This document shows positions 1 to 6,504 of a stretch of DNA of 11,298 nt, one piece after another (position 1 is the stretch's first letter; each line of letters starts with the position of its first letter). A program made the position numbers and the translations under genes. The notes beneath the pieces are model-generated. The model saw nothing but the letters and a program-made list of their open reading frames with translations, made no database searches and was not told where the DNA came from. The stretch comes from Beijerinckiaceae bacterium (GTDB taxonomy: Bacteria; Pseudomonadota; Alphaproteobacteria; Rhizobiales; Beijerinckiaceae), in assembly GCA_022702195.1 (NCBI GenBank), contig JAKONB010000375.1:1-11298 (forward strand), in the 5' to 3' direction.

Positions 1-118
1 CGCGGTCGAGGGCGCCGAGGAAGGCGGAGCGGTCGCTCTTGGAGAACGGCTTGGGGCCGCCGGTGATGGCACCGGCCTCGCGCAGCTCCTGCATCAGGTT
101 GCGGGTGGCGAGCGCCAT
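1..118 (-). CDS. Small unknown protein, left copy of palindromic pair (partial)
   Basis: This minus-strand reading frame starts at the ATG at 118-116 and runs off the left edge after 39 codons, reading MALATRNLMQELREAGAITG and on to GALDR. I do not recognise the family and assign no function. Its support is the second copy on the plus strand starting at 141. The two proteins match at all but three of 39 aligned residues (E/D, K/P, S/R), and about six of the 13 base differences in the arm are silent third-position changes. That pattern favours real coding. Both copies can be read in frame a little further upstream through a GTG (...DASVGM...), so the true start could be that GTG. No clear ribosome site at a normal distance is visible. 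The 3' end and full length cannot be seen. Confidence 0.45.
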   Translation of the reverse strand, partial: MALATRNLMQELREAGAITGGPKPFSKSDRSAFLGALDR

Positions 119-256
119 ACCCACGGACGCGTCGGTGGGGATGGCGCTCGCCACCCGCAACCTGATGCAGGACCTGCGGGAGGCCGGGGCCATCACCGGG
201 GGGCCGAAGCCGTTCTCGCCCCGCGACCGCTCCGCCTTCCTCGGCGCCCTCGACCG
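3..256. repeat. 254-bp near-perfect palindrome (inverted gene duplication)
   Basis: Bases 3-129 are the reverse complement of bases 130-256 with about 13 mismatches in 127 pairs (about 90% by hand count). The centre is the 8-base palindrome GACGCGTC at 126-133, so the arms have no spacer. Each arm carries one copy of the small unknown gene, with the 5' ends at the centre. The left arm reaches almost to the window edge, so the full extent of the repeat on that side is unknown. Confidence 0.9.
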
Positions 257-293
257 GACGATCATGCGGCTGAAGCGCGGCGGCTTCGGGTGA
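141..293 (+). CDS. Small unknown protein, right copy of palindromic pair
   Basis: This 50-residue basic protein begins MALATRNLMQDLREAGAITG and ends MRLKRGGFG before a TGA. It is the plus-strand partner of the gene on 1-118 and lies head to head with it. I do not recognise the family. No membrane segment, signal peptide or known motif is seen. It may be helical and nucleic-acid binding, given the clustered Arg/Lys near the end, but this is a guess. The frame stays open upstream to 39, but that part is the antisense of the left copy and is unlikely to be translated. The likely start is ATG 141 or GTG 135. A GGTGGGG run touches the ATG, too close for an ideal ribosome site. The mostly silent differences between the copies are the main evidence that it is expressed. 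Confidence 0.5.
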   Translation: MALATRNLMQDLREAGAITGGPKPFSPRDRSAFLGALDRTIMRLKRGGFG

Positions 294-378
294 GACATTC
301 GGTCGGTCGTGACGGATTCCCTCCCACCATTCCGGGGCGCTCGCCGAACCTGGCCGATCGAACCCGGCATCAGGTGAG

Positions 379-395
379 ATCCGGGCTTCCCGGAT
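379..395. terminator. Candidate bidirectional terminator hairpin
   Basis: A perfect 7-bp stem (ATCCGGG / CCCGGAT) with a 3-base loop lies between the end of the small plus-strand gene (293) and the end of the minus-strand membrane protein gene (480), so it faces the 3' ends of two converging genes. There is no T-run on either side, so intrinsic termination is not certain. Confidence 0.35.
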
Positions 396-479
396 GCCCC
401 GGCACATCGCGTGCGGCCCTCGCACGCCCGAGCGAATGCCTCACATTCGCCGGCTCCATCCCCCGCAGGCCAGCATCGA

Positions 480-1223
480 TCAGATGTCGGAGTTTTGGTC
501 CTGGTCGTGCCGATGGGCGTTCGTCTCGGAGGCACGCGCGCGCTTCACACGCTCGTCCATGGCCGCGATCGCCGCGTCGCGATCGCTCTGGCTCGGCTGG
601 GGACGCCATGGCTTGGGCGACCCGACCCGCACCGAGATCGCACGGTTGAACCATCCGACCACGAGGATCGTCATGCGGTAACCGGGATCGGTCTGACCAT
701 TCCACGGGCTCCCATCCGCTTGGCAGGGCGGGTCGTAGAAGGCGGCGAGCGGAAGCCAACCGCCGAACAGCGGAAAGGTCTTGGAGCCAGGCCCGGACGG
801 CGCGAGCTTGGCAGATGCCTGACGTGACGCGCCCCGCACGGAGCGCGGTCGATCCATCGACGACGCGGACATCGAGGCGTGGATTTCGCCGGAGCCACGC
901 TCCGTCCCCGTCCCGCCACCGGTTGCCGGACTGACGTTCCCCGCGGACGGATGACGACCGGTTCTGTCCGACCGAGGCGAGGGTCGGTTCCGCCAGGATC
1001 CGAACTGGTCCATGCCCCACCCCGCCAGACCATAGGCCACTTGGAGCACGACGTAGCCGAGCATGGCCTGCCCCACGGCCGAAAGCAGCGGCGCGCCCAA
1101 GAGAACCATCGTCAAAACGCAGATCGGAACGAAGATCACGCCGACGACCGCCAGGAAGACCCAGTTTAGGAAGAACGTCGCAACGATCCCGCAGATCGCC
1201 ATCACGAGAACGAACGACATCAT
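480..1223 (-). CDS. Unrecognised membrane protein with long hydrophilic tail
   Basis: The protein is 247 residues from the first of two adjacent ATGs (1223 and 1220). A GAGAG motif about 5-8 bases upstream supports this start over a start at 1256, which would add 11 residues. Residues about 3-43 form one or two hydrophobic helices and residues about 46-68 another, so the N-terminus is membrane-inserted. From about residue 75 to 135 the chain is rich in Gly, Ser, Arg and Pro and looks disordered. A more structured stretch (about 145-195) follows, containing FPLFGGWLPLAAFYDPPCQ and a short hydrophobic MTILVVGWFNRAISVRV. The C-terminus is charged (MDERVKRARASETNAHRHDQ). I do not recognise the family. 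The hydrophobic part is clearly protein-like. The tail is less certain, because other frames are also open there and a frameshift cannot be excluded. Confidence 0.6.
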   Translation of the reverse strand: MMSFVLVMAICGIVATFFLNWVFLAVVGVIFVPICVLTMVLLGAPLLSAVGQAMLGYVVLQVAYGLAGWGMDQFGSWRNRPSPRSDRTGRHPSAGNVSPATGGGTGTERGSGEIHASMSASSMDRPRSVRGASRQASAKLAPSGPGSKTFPLFGGWLPLAAFYDPPCQADGSPWNGQTDPGYRMTILVVGWFNRAISVRVGSPKPWRPQPSQSDRDAAIAAMDERVKRARASETNAHRHDQDQNSDI

Positions 1224-1323
1224 TGGACTCTCGCTATCGTCGCAGAGCCACGACACAAGCGCGTCGTCGTCAGTGCGCCAAATCTGAAACAGGTCATCCC
1301 CATGGCTGACGTCGTAACCAGGA

Positions 1324-1351
1324 ATGATATACCAAACGTGAAAATCGGCAA
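1324..1351 (-). promoter_or_regulatory. Possible sigma-70-type promoter for the membrane protein gene
   Basis: Read on the minus strand, TTGCCG (1351-1346) is followed 16 bases later by TATCAT (1329-1324), inside the AT-rich stretch about 100 bases upstream of the membrane protein start at 1223. The match and position are reasonable, but the score is modest and AT-rich DNA gives such matches by chance. Confidence 0.22.
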
Positions 1352-1737
1352 TGGCACTTTTGGATCAGCAAACGGGCGGACGTGTTAATACAATTTAGCA
1401 GAATCGGAAGATATTTTGGCAATTAAACAAAAGCAACCGTAATGACCGTATATCAACCCGAGGATCCATGACTCAGCCAGGATGTTCCGGGCCATCTTCG
1501 GGAGTTTCGGAAAGCCGACTGGACGACCTCACGCACAACGCCGAAGGAACATCGTTCCACATGTCACGCCATGGCTGGCCTGACAAATTCGACCGCGTCC
1601 ACGAAGGTTCGATGACTGATTTTCTACAATCGAACCATGAATATGCGTCGCTCGGTTGCGGCAGACCGGCCCGGGTGGGCGATCCGACGGCAGAGGTCTC
1701 GCAGGCACCGGACTTGTCCTCCCCGATCGGGCGATCC

Positions 1738-1768
1738 CATCGATCCCAACCATCGGTCGGGATCGATG
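1738..1768 (-). terminator. Terminator hairpin after the first glycanase
   Basis: A perfect 10-bp inverted repeat (CATCGATCCC / GGGATCGATG) with an 11-base loop begins 10 bases past the minus-strand stop codon at 1779-1781. The position is right for a transcription terminator. There is no U-run after it, so it may stall polymerase or protect the 3' end instead. Confidence 0.5.
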
Positions 1769-1778
1769 CACCTCGCCA

Positions 1779-4016
1779 TCAGATATGCCAAAGCATGTCC
1801 GACGCGACGGTATGGAACGTGGTGTCACCGTTCGAGTAGATCCCGGCGACCCCGTTGTTGTTCCACCCGGCGTGATTGATCGACGCCCCGCCAGAATAGG
1901 TGTGGCCGTCCAGCGTCATCTGGTGGACGTAGAGGTTGCGGTCGGTTGCGGCGGTTCCGGCGCTGGCATCGTCGAGGAAGCGCACAGCGATTTCATGAGC
2001 GCCAGCCCCGAACGGGCCGTTCAGGGTGATGTCTTCGGTCTGACCCGCCGCGTGGGACGCGCTCGTCGTCAGCGTGCCACCAATCTGCTTGCCGTCGACC
2101 AGGACGGCGAAGTGCGGGTTGCCCTTCCAGGAATCGCCCGACACCCGCAGCACCAGCGTGTCGGACAGCGCGGATGCGGCCTTTGTCGCCTCGACCACCG
2201 CGGGCGTATAGAACGTGGTGTCGCCATTCGAGTAGATCCCGGCGACGCCGTTGTTGTTCCACCCGGCATGGTTGACCGACGCCCCGCCGGAATAGGTCTG
2301 ACCACCCAGCGTCATCTGGTGGACGTAGAGGTTGCGGTCGGTCGCGGCGGTTCCGGCGCTGGCATCGTCGAGGAAGCGCACCGCGATCGCGTGGGCGCCC
2401 GAGCCGAATGGACCGCTCAGGGTGATGTCCTCGGTCTGGCCCGCCGCATGGGATGCGCTCGTCGTCAGCGTCCCGCCGATCTGCTTGCCGTCGACCGTGA
2501 CGGCGAAGTGCGGGTTGCCCTTCCAGGAATCGCCCGACACCCGCAGCACCAGCGTGTCGGCCGGGGTCGGCGCATAGCTGAGGAGGGTTCCGCCGGCCCC
2601 GTCGGACACGGCGTGAAAGGTTTGACCCGCGTAGTCTCCGGCAACGTGCAGGACCGCCATCGGCGTGCCGGTGGCCGCTTCCTTGACCACGAGCGTGCCG
2701 GTGCCCTGATTGAACGCCACGCTGGTATTCTGTCCAACGCCGCGCAGATCAATGGTATCGTTCCGGCCGAACTGCGCGATGATGTTGGCCAGTTGATGCC
2801 CTTCATCGAGGGCGGCCCTGTCGACGATGAGGGTCTGAGCCCCCTCGCCGAAGGTGATCGCCCCCTTGCCCGCCGCGCCGCGAGCGGCCAGCGCGATGCT
2901 GCCGGCGAGAAGGGCCGTGCCGCCCGAATAGCTGTTGGCATGATCGAGGATCAACGTCCCCGCGCCCGCCTTCTCGAGCAGGCCCGGGCCGGTTCCGGCC
3001 GTGTCGATGATTGCGCCCGTGAGCGTGGCAACCTCTCCCGCCCTCACCGAGAAGGTCGGATCTCCCGACAGCGCAATCGTGTTCGCCACCACATGATTGC
3101 CGATGAACGCGATCAAGTCTTCCCGCGCATAGGCCCAGGGCATCAGAGCATCGAGATGATCGGCATCGATCACCCGCGGTGCGCTACCGAAAACGCCTTT
3201 GTAAGCCGCCGCCGCGGCGGGATTCTGGCCGGAATCGAGCTTTCCGGCAAAGCCGGCATCGTTCGAATCCCAGTAATTCTCGAACACCATGTTGTGGCGG
3301 GAGATCCAATCGGCCATCGCCTTGATGAAAGGTGCCGAATCGTTGGTCTGGACGCCCCATTCCGAGATGGCGGTCGGCTTCCCGTGCGCCGCCGCGAAAT
3401 CCTGCTGCCATTGCAGGCCATACGGGGCCTTGACCTTGTTCTGGAAGGCGAGTGCCGGATCCGCCGCATTGTAAGCCTTGTCGTAATACGTATCCATTCC
3501 GACGACATCGACATAGCGATTGCCCGGATAGGCCTTGGCCGGATCGATGGTGCTGCCGCCCTCATTCACGTCCCAGACGAACTTGAATTTGGTCGACACG
3601 CCCCGGAAGACATCGACGACCTCCTGGAAGGACTTGATGAAGGCCGCCTCGTGCCCCTGCGCGGCCCACGGCATCCAGCCGCCGTTGAACTCCCAGCCGA
3701 GCCGGATGTAGATGTTCCCGTCCTTGCTCGGGGTGGTCTGCGCCAGGGCTTTCGCGGCCGCCTGGAAATAGCTGTCATAGGCACCGGTCGCGACCTGCTC
3801 CAGGGACGTGCCCCAGACCGTCAGCGGCACCGACCAAATGCTCGGTATCCCCGCGGATTGCCAGCGCTGGACCTGCCACGGCACCGAACTCGCGAAAGCA
3901 GACCAACTGTCGTTGTTGATAAAGTTCAACACATTATCTGGAGCCTGCCCGGCCCACTTCGTGTAAGACGCGACCTTGCCCGGATCTTGTCCCTGGTAGA
4001 TGCCGACCTGTACCAT
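1779..4016 (-). CDS. GH26-like glycosidase with beta-strand repeat and two xylan-binding-like modules
   Basis: This 745-residue protein is a probable extracellular endo-glycanase; its substrate is unknown. Residues 1-278 form a (beta/alpha)8-type domain resembling family GH26. IRLGWEFNG places the acid/base Glu at 109 and TAISEWG the nucleophile Glu at 219. Residues 347-377 (EKAGAGTLILDHANSYSGGT) match the autotransporter-associated beta-strand repeat, yet there is no beta-barrel translocator. Residues 487-604 and 619-736 are two near-identical modules (LVLRVSGDSWKGNPHFAV ... DRNLYVHQMTL) resembling calcium-dependent xylan-binding modules (CBM36/60 type). The start is the ATG at 4016, with AAGGG 8 bases upstream; the longer GTG start at 4052 lacks such a site. 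No signal peptide is present at either start, so type I or another signal-independent export is inferred. The gene diverges from its paralogue at 4531. Confidence 0.9.
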   Translation of the reverse strand: MVQVGIYQGQDPGKVASYTKWAGQAPDNVLNFINNDSWSAFASSVPWQVQRWQSAGIPSIWSVPLTVWGTSLEQVATGAYDSYFQAAAKALAQTTPSKDGNIYIRLGWEFNGGWMPWAAQGHEAAFIKSFQEVVDVFRGVSTKFKFVWDVNEGGSTIDPAKAYPGNRYVDVVGMDTYYDKAYNAADPALAFQNKVKAPYGLQWQQDFAAAHGKPTAISEWGVQTNDSAPFIKAMADWISRHNMVFENYWDSNDAGFAGKLDSGQNPAAAAAYKGVFGSAPRVIDADHLDALMPWAYAREDLIAFIGNHVVANTIALSGDPTFSVRAGEVATLTGAIIDTAGTGPGLLEKAGAGTLILDHANSYSGGTALLAGSIALAARGAAGKGAITFGEGAQTLIVDRAALDEGHQLANIIAQFGRNDTIDLRGVGQNTSVAFNQGTGTLVVKEAATGTPMAVLHVAGDYAGQTFHAVSDGAGGTLLSYAPTPADTLVLRVSGDSWKGNPHFAVTVDGKQIGGTLTTSASHAAGQTEDITLSGPFGSGAHAIAVRFLDDASAGTAATDRNLYVHQMTLGGQTYSGGASVNHAGWNNNGVAGIYSNGDTTFYTPAVVEATKAASALSDTLVLRVSGDSWKGNPHFAVLVDGKQIGGTLTTSASHAAGQTEDITLNGPFGAGAHEIAVRFLDDASAGTAATDRNLYVHQMTLDGHTYSGGASINHAGWNNNGVAGIYSNGDTTFHTVASDMLWHI
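1809..2162 (-). repeat. Direct repeat copy B (second carbohydrate-binding module)
   Basis: This segment encodes residues 619-736 of the first glycanase. It repeats 2205-2558 with a period of 396 bases. The encoded modules differ at only about 8 of 118 residues and the DNA is also very alike, so the duplication is recent or the copies are being homogenised. Confidence 0.9.
2205..2558 (-). repeat. Direct repeat copy A (first carbohydrate-binding module)
   Basis: This segment encodes residues 487-604 of the first glycanase, from LVLRVSGDSW through the GIYSNGDTTF end motif. It is the partner of the copy at 1809-2162. Both copies keep the conserved DRNLYVHQMTL and NHAGWNNNGVAGIYSNGDTT segments, so both are probably functional binding modules. 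Confidence 0.9.
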
Positions 4017-4139
4017 CCAACACACCCTTGATTCCGCTTCCCTGGGCGTCACACGAAAAGTTGAATGACCTGTTTAAATCCTTTCTCCCGGCAGCGGCAG
4101 GCCGGGCAAAACCGAGGTCGATAGACAGAAGTTACTTAA

Positions 4140-4159
4140 TTCGACTGTCTCAAATCGAA
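4140..4159. promoter_or_regulatory. Inverted repeat TTCGA-N10-TCGAA, possible operator
   Basis: Two 5-base half-sites in opposite orientation, about 120 bases upstream of the minus-strand glycanase start, have the size and symmetry of a dimeric regulator site. The arms are short, so chance occurrence is possible. Confidence 0.2.
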
Positions 4160-4384
4160 CGAAATGCCTCGCTATCGTCGACCCGCTCACCCGGCAGCGT
4201 GGCCCCTCCCCGCGCCTCCCCGGGGGACCAACCATCGAGCCCCCCGCCGGACGCGCGGCACGGTCGATCAGCCGGCCTCGACAGTATCGTCGCATCGCCC
4301 CCCATGACGAGAACCGGTCCGCAAACGAACGCGCCGTGATACCCGCCCCGGGCAGAACCATGCTTCGCCCGGACGATCTTGCAG

Positions 4385-4401
4385 AAACACCTGAGATGTT
4401 T
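4385..4401. promoter_or_regulatory. Inverted repeat AAACA-N7-TGTTT, possible operator
   Basis: A 17-base partial palindrome lies about 130 bases upstream of the plus-strand glycanase. Its size suits a dimeric helix-turn-helix regulator. There is no independent evidence for binding. Confidence 0.2.
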
Positions 4402-4530
4402 GGGGATTCGACTGGCTCGAAACAGATCCTATCACGGAGCTTCAGGATTCATTAAATCTTTCTGTCGATGGCTTTGAGGTGCGCCAGAAAAGGGCGTGAA
4501 ACGTAGACGTTCCTCTGAGTAGATCTGACA

Positions 4531-6189
4531 ATGACACAGACGAGTGTTTACGTTGGCAACGATCCGGCCGATCTGACAGCCTATACGCGCTGGATGGGCA
4601 AGGCCCCGGATAACGTGCTCTTTTACTTAAACAACGATAGCTGGAAGGCTTTCGACAGTTCCATCGGCTGGGCCGTCAATCTGTGGAAACCCAGCAACGT
4701 CCCGGTGATCTGGTCGGTGCCCCTCACGGTCTGGGGCACGTCCCTCGAGCAGGTGGCGACAGGATCCTATAATGGCCATTTCCTGCAGGCGGCACAGGCC
4801 CTTGCTCAGTCCAAGCCGAGCAGCGACGGCAGCATCTACGTGCGGGTCGGTTGGGAGTTCAACGGATCCTGGATGCCCTGGGCGGCTCAGGGACACGAGA
4901 CCGCCTTCATTCAATCCTTCCAGAATCTGGTCAACACCTTCCGGTCCGTCTCGACCCAGTTCAAGTTCGTCTGGGACGTGAATGCGGGCGGAAACTACGA
5001 TCCCACCAAGGCCTACCCCGGCGACAAGTATGTCGATGTCGTCGGCATGGATGTCTACTATACGACCCAGTGGGATTCCGCCGATCCCCACGCGGCGTTC
5101 CTGAACAAAGTCAACCAGTCCTATGGCTTGCAATGGCAGCAGGACTTTGCGACCGCGCACGGCAAGGCGACGGCCATCTCGGAATGGGGAATCGCAACCA
5201 ACCATTCCGGCCCGTACATCCAGGACATGGTCAAGTGGATGAGTGATCATCACATGACCTACGAGAGTTACTGGAATACAAATGCGGCCAATTATCCCGG
5301 TGAGATCGACAACGGTCAATACCCCACCTCAGCCGGAGTTTACAAAAGTGCCATTGGGGGGCTTCAGACCGTCATCAGCGAGCCTCAACCCGTGGAAAAA
5401 CCCGCTCCGATCGCATCCGGGACGGGCTTGGTCGATGCAACGTACTATCTTGCGCACTCTCCCGATGTGGCGGCCGCCAAGGTCGATCCGGCGACCCACT
5501 ATGATCAGTTCGGCTGGCAGGAAGGCCGCGATCCAGACGCGTTCTTCTTCACGACAGGCTATTTGGCGGCCAATCCGGATATCGCCAAAGCCGGCATGAA
5601 TCCCGTGAAGCACTACTTGGAAACAGGCTGGAAGGAGGGGCGCGATCCGTCCGCCAACTTCGACAACGAGCTGTATCTGGCTCACAATCCGGACGTGAAG
5701 GCGGCGGGCCTGAACCCGCTCGCGCATTACCTCCAGTATGGTCAGGCGGAGGGGTTGCAGACCTTCACGGCCATTGGCAAGGCCTCGGATCTGGCGACGC
5801 ATCCAGGCTTCGACGCGGAGTATTATCTCCTGGCCAACGCCGATGTGGCCAAGGCCGCACGCGCGGCGGGCGGGGACAGCTTCGCGTTCGCCTACCAGCA
5901 CTACGAGAGCTTCGGCGTACAGGAGGGCCGCAATCCGAATGCGGTGTTCGATACGAAGGGGTATCTCGCCGCCTATGGGGATGTCAAAGCCGCCCATATC
6001 GATCCGCTGGCGCATTACGACATCTATGGCTGGAAGGAAGGCCGCGATCCCTCGGCCAGCTTCGACACCAAAGCGTATCTGTCGGCCAACCCCGACGTGA
6101 AAGCGGCCGGCATGGATCCGATGCTGCACTACCTGCAATACGGTGCCCTGGAGGGCCGCAGCGCCGTTGCCGATGGGCATTTTGGCTGA
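4531..6189 (+). CDS. GH26-like glycosidase with six C-terminal ~38-residue repeats
   Basis: This 552-residue protein is a probable extracellular glycanase. Residues 1-277 are a GH26-like catalytic domain, about 60% identical by hand alignment to that of the divergent neighbour. VRVGWEFNG gives acid/base Glu109 and TAISEWG nucleophile Glu218. After a Pro-rich linker (about 284-295), six repeats begin near residues 303, 341, 379, 428, 474 and 512, with a consensus like YLAxNPDVKAAGxxPxxHYLxYGxxEGRDPSAxFD. Between repeats 3 and 4 there is extra sequence, and repeat 4 has an insertion. Such repeats occur in secreted alphaproteobacterial proteins; their role (surface anchoring, binding or export) is not established. 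An in-frame TGA at 4516-4518 with no other start codon after it fixes ATG 4531 as the start, so there is no signal peptide. No strong ribosome site is seen upstream. Substrate unknown. Confidence 0.9.
   Translation: MTQTSVYVGNDPADLTAYTRWMGKAPDNVLFYLNNDSWKAFDSSIGWAVNLWKPSNVPVIWSVPLTVWGTSLEQVATGSYNGHFLQAAQALAQSKPSSDGSIYVRVGWEFNGSWMPWAAQGHETAFIQSFQNLVNTFRSVSTQFKFVWDVNAGGNYDPTKAYPGDKYVDVVGMDVYYTTQWDSADPHAAFLNKVNQSYGLQWQQDFATAHGKATAISEWGIATNHSGPYIQDMVKWMSDHHMTYESYWNTNAANYPGEIDNGQYPTSAGVYKSAIGGLQTVISEPQPVEKPAPIASGTGLVDATYYLAHSPDVAAAKVDPATHYDQFGWQEGRDPDAFFFTTGYLAANPDIAKAGMNPVKHYLETGWKEGRDPSANFDNELYLAHNPDVKAAGLNPLAHYLQYGQAEGLQTFTAIGKASDLATHPGFDAEYYLLANADVAKAARAAGGDSFAFAYQHYESFGVQEGRNPNAVFDTKGYLAAYGDVKAAHIDPLAHYDIYGWKEGRDPSASFDTKAYLSANPDVKAAGMDPMLHYLQYGALEGRSAVADGHFG
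5437..6168 (+). repeat. Six imperfect coding repeats (NPDV / HYxxYGWxEGRDP type)
   Basis: This is the C-terminal region of the second glycanase. Each unit of about 38 residues carries a YLA-N-DV helix-like half and an HY-YG-EGR half. The fourth unit is longer (AARAAGGDSFAFAYQHY), and the third ends in EGLQTF instead of EGRDP. The copies are diverged in DNA, so this is an old array rather than a recent expansion. Confidence 0.85.
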
Positions 6190-6260
6190 CGTCCGAGCCA
6201 AGCCGAACTCCGCGCGTTCGAGGGGATCAAACGGAGTTCGTCAAACGGCCCGGACAGGCC

Positions 6261-6296
6261 GAGAACCGGCGGGGCAGCGATGCTCCGGCCGTTCTC
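6261..6296 (+). terminator. Candidate terminator hairpin after the second glycanase
   Basis: GAGAAC at 6261 pairs with GTTCTC at 6291, and the stem continues inward imperfectly with GC-rich bases. It lies about 70 bases past the glycanase stop. There is no U-run, and the inner stem has several mismatches. Confidence 0.3.
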
Positions 6297-6504
6297 GTTG
6301 TCGGGCAACCTCCTCGGGCCGAGCCGACCCGATGTTTGGATGACGCTCGGGTTCGGGAGCGGGCATCCGAGGCCGCCTCGGTCATGGCGCGCATCGATGC
6401 GTTTTCGGCCGATCCGTGCCGGCCCATCACCGCCGGTCTCACCCGATCCGGCCGCTTCCTTCGGGAGGATCGCGTTCGGCTCCGCTCGAGCGCCCCGCGG
6501 GAGT

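Larger units (their letters stand above)
1224..1778. other. Gene-poor, partly AT-rich intergenic region
   Basis: This 555-base gap lies between the membrane protein gene and the 3' end of the first glycanase, both on the minus strand. Bases 1381-1440 are only about 33% GC (20 of 60 counted), far below the surroundings, as expected for a promoter region or older inserted DNA. A plus-strand reading frame from ATG 1468 has a good ribosome-site-like GAGG at 1460-1463, but its product is not protein-like and it runs into the end of the glycanase gene. The glycanase terminator hairpin is at 1738-1768. I see no RNA gene, insertion sequence or convincing gene. Confidence 0.6.
4017..4530. promoter_or_regulatory. 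Divergent control region between the paired glycanases
   Basis: This 514-base gap separates the start codons of two divergent paralogues, so it must carry both promoters. Features seen: the ribosome site AAGGG for the minus gene (4025-4029); a 6-bp hairpin CCCGGC/GCCGGG at 4087-4106 in the minus leader; the inverted repeat TTCGA-N10-TCGAA at 4140-4159 in an AT-richer patch; and AAACA-N7-TGTTT at 4385-4401 nearer the plus gene. I could not place either promoter with confidence. No convincing gene lies inside. Confidence 0.6.

Noticed and set aside
1..258. CRISPR, attachment site or insertion sequence end
   Set aside because: The inverted repeat is explained by two copies of one coding frame; there is no repeat-spacer pattern and no transposase next to it.
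370..1020. Alternative 216- and 120-residue minus-strand frames overlapping the membrane protein
   Set aside because: They lack any hydrophobic or conserved segment; only the frame from 1223 gives a protein-like membrane N-terminus.
1468..1839. A 123-residue plus-strand open frame with a GAGG motif 4 bases upstream of its ATG
   Set aside because: The ribosome-like site is attractive, but the product has no motif or regular composition, third-position GC is mixed, and its end overlaps the 3' end of the glycanase and its terminator hairpin.
1656..4031. A 791-residue open frame on the plus strand, antisense to the first glycanase
   Set aside because: It is the shadow of a GC-rich gene; the product is repetitive (Asp/Arg/Gly/His rich) and mirrors the repeats on the other strand, while the minus-strand product has clear domains and catalytic motifs.
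5329..6201. A 290-residue minus-strand open frame with apparent internal repeats
   Set aside because: Its repeats are the antisense of the six repeats in the plus-strand glycanase, which has the recognisable catalytic domain and start.
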